From the NCBI RefSeq assembly GCF_046292825.1, contig NZ_JBKBQG010000013.1:29335-93334 (forward strand): 64,000 nt of DNA, read 5' to 3'. Of the stretch, positions 62,037-64,000 are shown in pieces. A model generated the notes under the pieces. That model made no database searches and was not told the origin of the DNA. It saw only the letters and a list, made by a program, of their open reading frames with translations. This DNA is from Salinarimonas sp046292825 (GTDB lineage Bacteria; Pseudomonadota; Alphaproteobacteria; Rhizobiales; Beijerinckiaceae). The position numbers were made by a program, and so were the translations under genes. Within the stretch, counting starts at the first letter, position 1, and each line of letters opens with the position of its first letter.

Positions 62037-62933
62037 CAAACCGAGCCGCGACCACAAGGCGCGCTCCTCGAGCGCCGCCATCAGCTCCGTCGGGTCGAGG
62101 AGACCCGCCGATCCGCCGCCGAGGAGGCCGGCGGCCGGGATCTCCATGCTCGGCCCGCCGCGGCGCAGGAGCCGGGCGACGAGGCCGGGGCGGACGGTCT
62201 GGACGAGGCGCGGGCGGACCTTGTCGCCGTATTTCGCCCGCAGCACGCCGCGCGCTTCGCCGATCCCGTCGACGAGCCCCATCCGCAGCGCGTCCTCGCC
62301 CGCCCAGAAGGCGCCGGTGAAGAGGTCCCCCTCCTCCGCCGGCAGGCGCTCGCCGCGGCGCGCGCGCACCAGATCCTTGAAGCTCTCGAATATCCGCGCC
62401 TGGATCTCGCGCAGCCGCGCCACGTCCTCCGCCCGCTCGGGCTTGAACGGGTCGAGCAGCGCCTTGTACTCGCCCGTCGTGTAGAGACGCCGCTCGATGC
62501 CGTAGCGGGCGATCAGCTCGTGGAAGCCGAAGCCGCCGGAGACGACGCCGATCGAGCCGACGATCGAGTTCGGATCGGCGTGGATGTCGTCGGCCGCGCA
62601 GGCGATCATGTAGCCGCCCGACGCCGCCGCGTCCTCGACGAAGGCGTGGACGGGCAGCTTCTTCTCGTCGGCGAGAACGCGGATGCGCTTGTGGATGAGG
62701 TGCGATTGCGTCGGCGAGCCGCCCGGCGAATTGATCAGGAGCGCCACCGCCTTCGCGCCGGGCCAGGAGAAGGCCCGCTCGAGCGCCGGCGCGGCGGCGG
62801 CGAGGCTCAAGCCAGGCCGGAAACCGACCGCGACCCCGATCGCGCCCGCGAGCCGCACCACCGGCACCACCGGCGCGTCCTCCCGCGACCCCCAGGGCAG
62901 CAGGCGGCGCAATCTCTGGCTCAGGCTCGGCAT
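62034..62933 (-). CDS. S49-family serine peptidase (SppA/SohB-like)
   Basis: A 299-residue protein of the signal-peptide-peptidase A / SohB family, short form with one catalytic domain. The nucleophile is Ser105 in AAASGGYMIACAADDI, and the general-base Lys157 is in YTTGEYKALLDPFKP. The loop LINSPGGSP is typical. The N-terminal MPSLSQRLRRLLPWGSRED is only slightly hydrophobic, so membrane attachment is unclear. It probably degrades signal peptides or small membrane proteins. Confidence 0.88.
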   Translation of the reverse strand: MPSLSQRLRRLLPWGSREDAPVVPVVRLAGAIGVAVGFRPGLSLAAAAPALERAFSWPGAKAVALLINSPGGSPTQSHLIHKRIRVLADEKKLPVHAFVEDAAASGGYMIACAADDIHADPNSIVGSIGVVSGGFGFHELIARYGIERRLYTTGEYKALLDPFKPERAEDVARLREIQARIFESFKDLVRARRGERLPAEEGDLFTGAFWAGEDALRMGLVDGIGEARGVLRAKYGDKVRPRLVQTVRPGLVARLLRRGGPSMEIPAAGLLGGGSAGLLDPTELMAALEERALWSRLGL

Positions 62934-63027
62934 CGCGTCTCCTCTCGTCGTCTGGAGACATAGGCCCCCCTCCGGAGGGCGGCAAGCGCGGCGCGACGAT
63001 CGCTCCCGCTAGGGCAGCCGCGCCCCC

Positions 63028-63861
63028 TCACCGCCGAGGCAGTTCGATCGCCGGGAGTTCGGTCGAGGGCAGGCTCGTGGACAGCGCGCGCTCGCCGGGC
63101 ATGGGCTGGCCGCGGGCGCGCATGGCGAGCGCGATCGTCAGGCGCTCGGCGGATTCGGCCGACATCACCGCCATGATCTCGGAGAGCCGGCGGGGGTTCA
63201 TGGTCTCGGCGAGGGGGACGAGCACTTCGAGCGTGAGCCGGTCGAAGACGCGGGCGGCCTCCTTGGGGCGCATCGTCTCGTAGAGGCTGGTGAGCCGGCG
63301 CAGGCTCTCGTCGGGCGTCGGACCGGCGCGCCCCCCGCCTCCCGCGGCGGCCTGGTTCGCGGCGGCGACCGAGGCCTCGCGCTCCTCGAGCCGACGCTCG
63401 GCCGCCGCGATCAGCTCCTCGCGCAGGTCGAGCTCGCGGGCGCGCCGCTCGAGCGCCTCGCGTTGGGCGGCGATGCGCTCGCCGATCGCCGCCTCGGCCG
63501 GGGAGGCGGGGCTCGGCAGAGACGGCAGGATGTCGGGATCGATCAACCCCGTCTGCCCGCCCTCGCCGGGAGCGGAGCCGGTGGTGACGACCTGCGGGCG
63601 CGGGCGCTCCGAGCGCAGCTGCGCGAGCATGCGCGCGAAGGTCGGCAGGTCCTCCTCGCCCGGCACCACGCTCGGCCCCGGCCCGCTCGCGAGCGCGGCG
63701 GCGGGCGGCGTCGGCTGGGCCGGCTCCTCGCGCGAGAACAGGTCGACGGCGCGCATGAGGAGGAGCGCGGCGATGCCGATGACGACGGCGTCGGTCAGGC
63801 GCAGCCGCGCGCCCGCGAGACGCGCGATGGCGTCCCTCACGCGCGCGCGGCCCGCTCTCAT
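63028..63861 (-). CDS. MotE-like flagellar motor chaperone
   Basis: A 277-residue protein with one N-terminal membrane helix (LTDAVVIGIAALLLMRAVDLFS), a Pro-rich stretch, a coiled coil (RIAAQREALERRARELDLREEL to about 190) and a C-terminal MgtE-N-like domain (LYETMRPKEAARVFDRLTLEVLVPLAETMNPRRLSEIMAVMSA). This layout fits MotE, the chaperone of the periplasmic motor protein MotC in rhizobia. The start overlaps the upstream gene's stop (ATGA). Confidence 0.8.
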   Translation of the reverse strand: MRAGRARVRDAIARLAGARLRLTDAVVIGIAALLLMRAVDLFSREEPAQPTPPAAALASGPGPSVVPGEEDLPTFARMLAQLRSERPRPQVVTTGSAPGEGGQTGLIDPDILPSLPSPASPAEAAIGERIAAQREALERRARELDLREELIAAAERRLEEREASVAAANQAAAGGGGRAGPTPDESLRRLTSLYETMRPKEAARVFDRLTLEVLVPLAETMNPRRLSEIMAVMSAESAERLTIALAMRARGQPMPGERALSTSLPSTELPAIELPRR

Positions 63862-64000
63862 GCGCCGCTCCTAGCCGTCGAGAGACGGCGGACCGCCCGC
63901 TCGGCGATCAGCTCGGCGGCGGCACTGATGCGCTGCGACACGGCGGGGGTCTCGGGCGGCGGCGCCGGCGCGCGGCGGGGCGGGGGCGCCGCGACGGGCC
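63858..64000 (-). CDS. C-terminal end of an unidentified protein (partial)
   Basis: Forty-six codons before a TGA at 63858-63860, read from the window edge. They form a Pro/Ala-rich stretch followed by SQRISAAAELIAERAVRRLS. The stop overlaps the MotE-like start. In some relatives a DUF6468 protein lies before the MotE-like gene; the fit is a guess. Confidence 0.5.
   Translation of the reverse strand, partial: PVAAPPPRRAPAPPPETPAVSQRISAAAELIAERAVRRLSTARSGA

Overview
The window looks like chromosomal DNA of a high-GC alphaproteobacterium, probably order Hyphomicrobiales; a Salinarimonas- or Methylobacterium-like lineage is my inference, not something tested. The reasons are a divL-type pseudokinase with a CtrA-type box in front of it, the fused tsaE-amgK gene next to murU, a DUF1236 protein, mesaconyl-CoA hydratase of the ethylmalonyl-CoA pathway, the heparinase-rsmB pair, and the mnmG-rsmG-parA-parB block with parS sites of the TGTTTCACGTGAAACA type. 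The parABS block suggests that the replication origin is near. No rRNA, tRNA, CRISPR array, insertion sequence or integrase was recognised.

Layout. 0-15.1 kb: heparinase-like protein, rsmB, CYTH-CHAD protein, a receiver-GGDEF protein, murU, tsaE-amgK, divL, a SIMPL protein, a GyrI-like exported protein, a DMT exporter, an HD phosphohydrolase and tag. 15.1-30.6 kb is an accessory island: a small unknown gene, a tail-collar/MDP-like gene interrupted by one in-frame amber codon, and then, on the + strand, a run of five genes. These encode a giant DUF4347/cadherin-like-repeat surface protein (about 2,655 aa), a TolC-type outer-membrane lipoprotein, a short periplasmic adaptor, a GAF-TM-HlyD adaptor and an M50 (site-2-protease) membrane protein with its own HlyD-like C-terminus. 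No ABC ATPase and no RND pump is present.

30.7-38.4 kb is housekeeping: aroE-coaE-dnaQ, secB, a Tim44-like protein-mltA-smr-XRE regulator, a PfkB/adenosine kinase and a peroxiredoxin. 38.4-43.9 kb is an oligopeptide ABC importer operon. 44-48 kb holds a DUF1236/SH3 protein and a GbsR/MarR-type regulator with a cyanide-insensitive-type cydAB oxidase. 48.3-51.7 kb is a heme oxygenase-bacteriophytochrome pair; the phytochrome start is frameshifted by one base.

51.7-57.8 kb is the chromosome-partition and tRNA-modification block: parS array, parB, parA, rsmG, mnmG and divergent mnmE. 57.8-64 kb holds mesaconyl-CoA hydratase, polA, an S49 peptidase, a MotE-like flagellar protein and the end of one more gene.

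The best candidate for an undescribed system is the 16.3-30.6 kb run: a giant surface protein with what looks like a dedicated three-layer envelope conduit in which an M50-HlyD membrane protein stands where an ABC transporter would be expected. Other signals are a perfect TTAA-N7-TTAA site upstream of divL, a perfect parS inside the rsmG coding sequence, a 39-bp composite parS/hairpin repeat, and a recurring layout in which convergent gene pairs carry both stop codons inside one palindrome.
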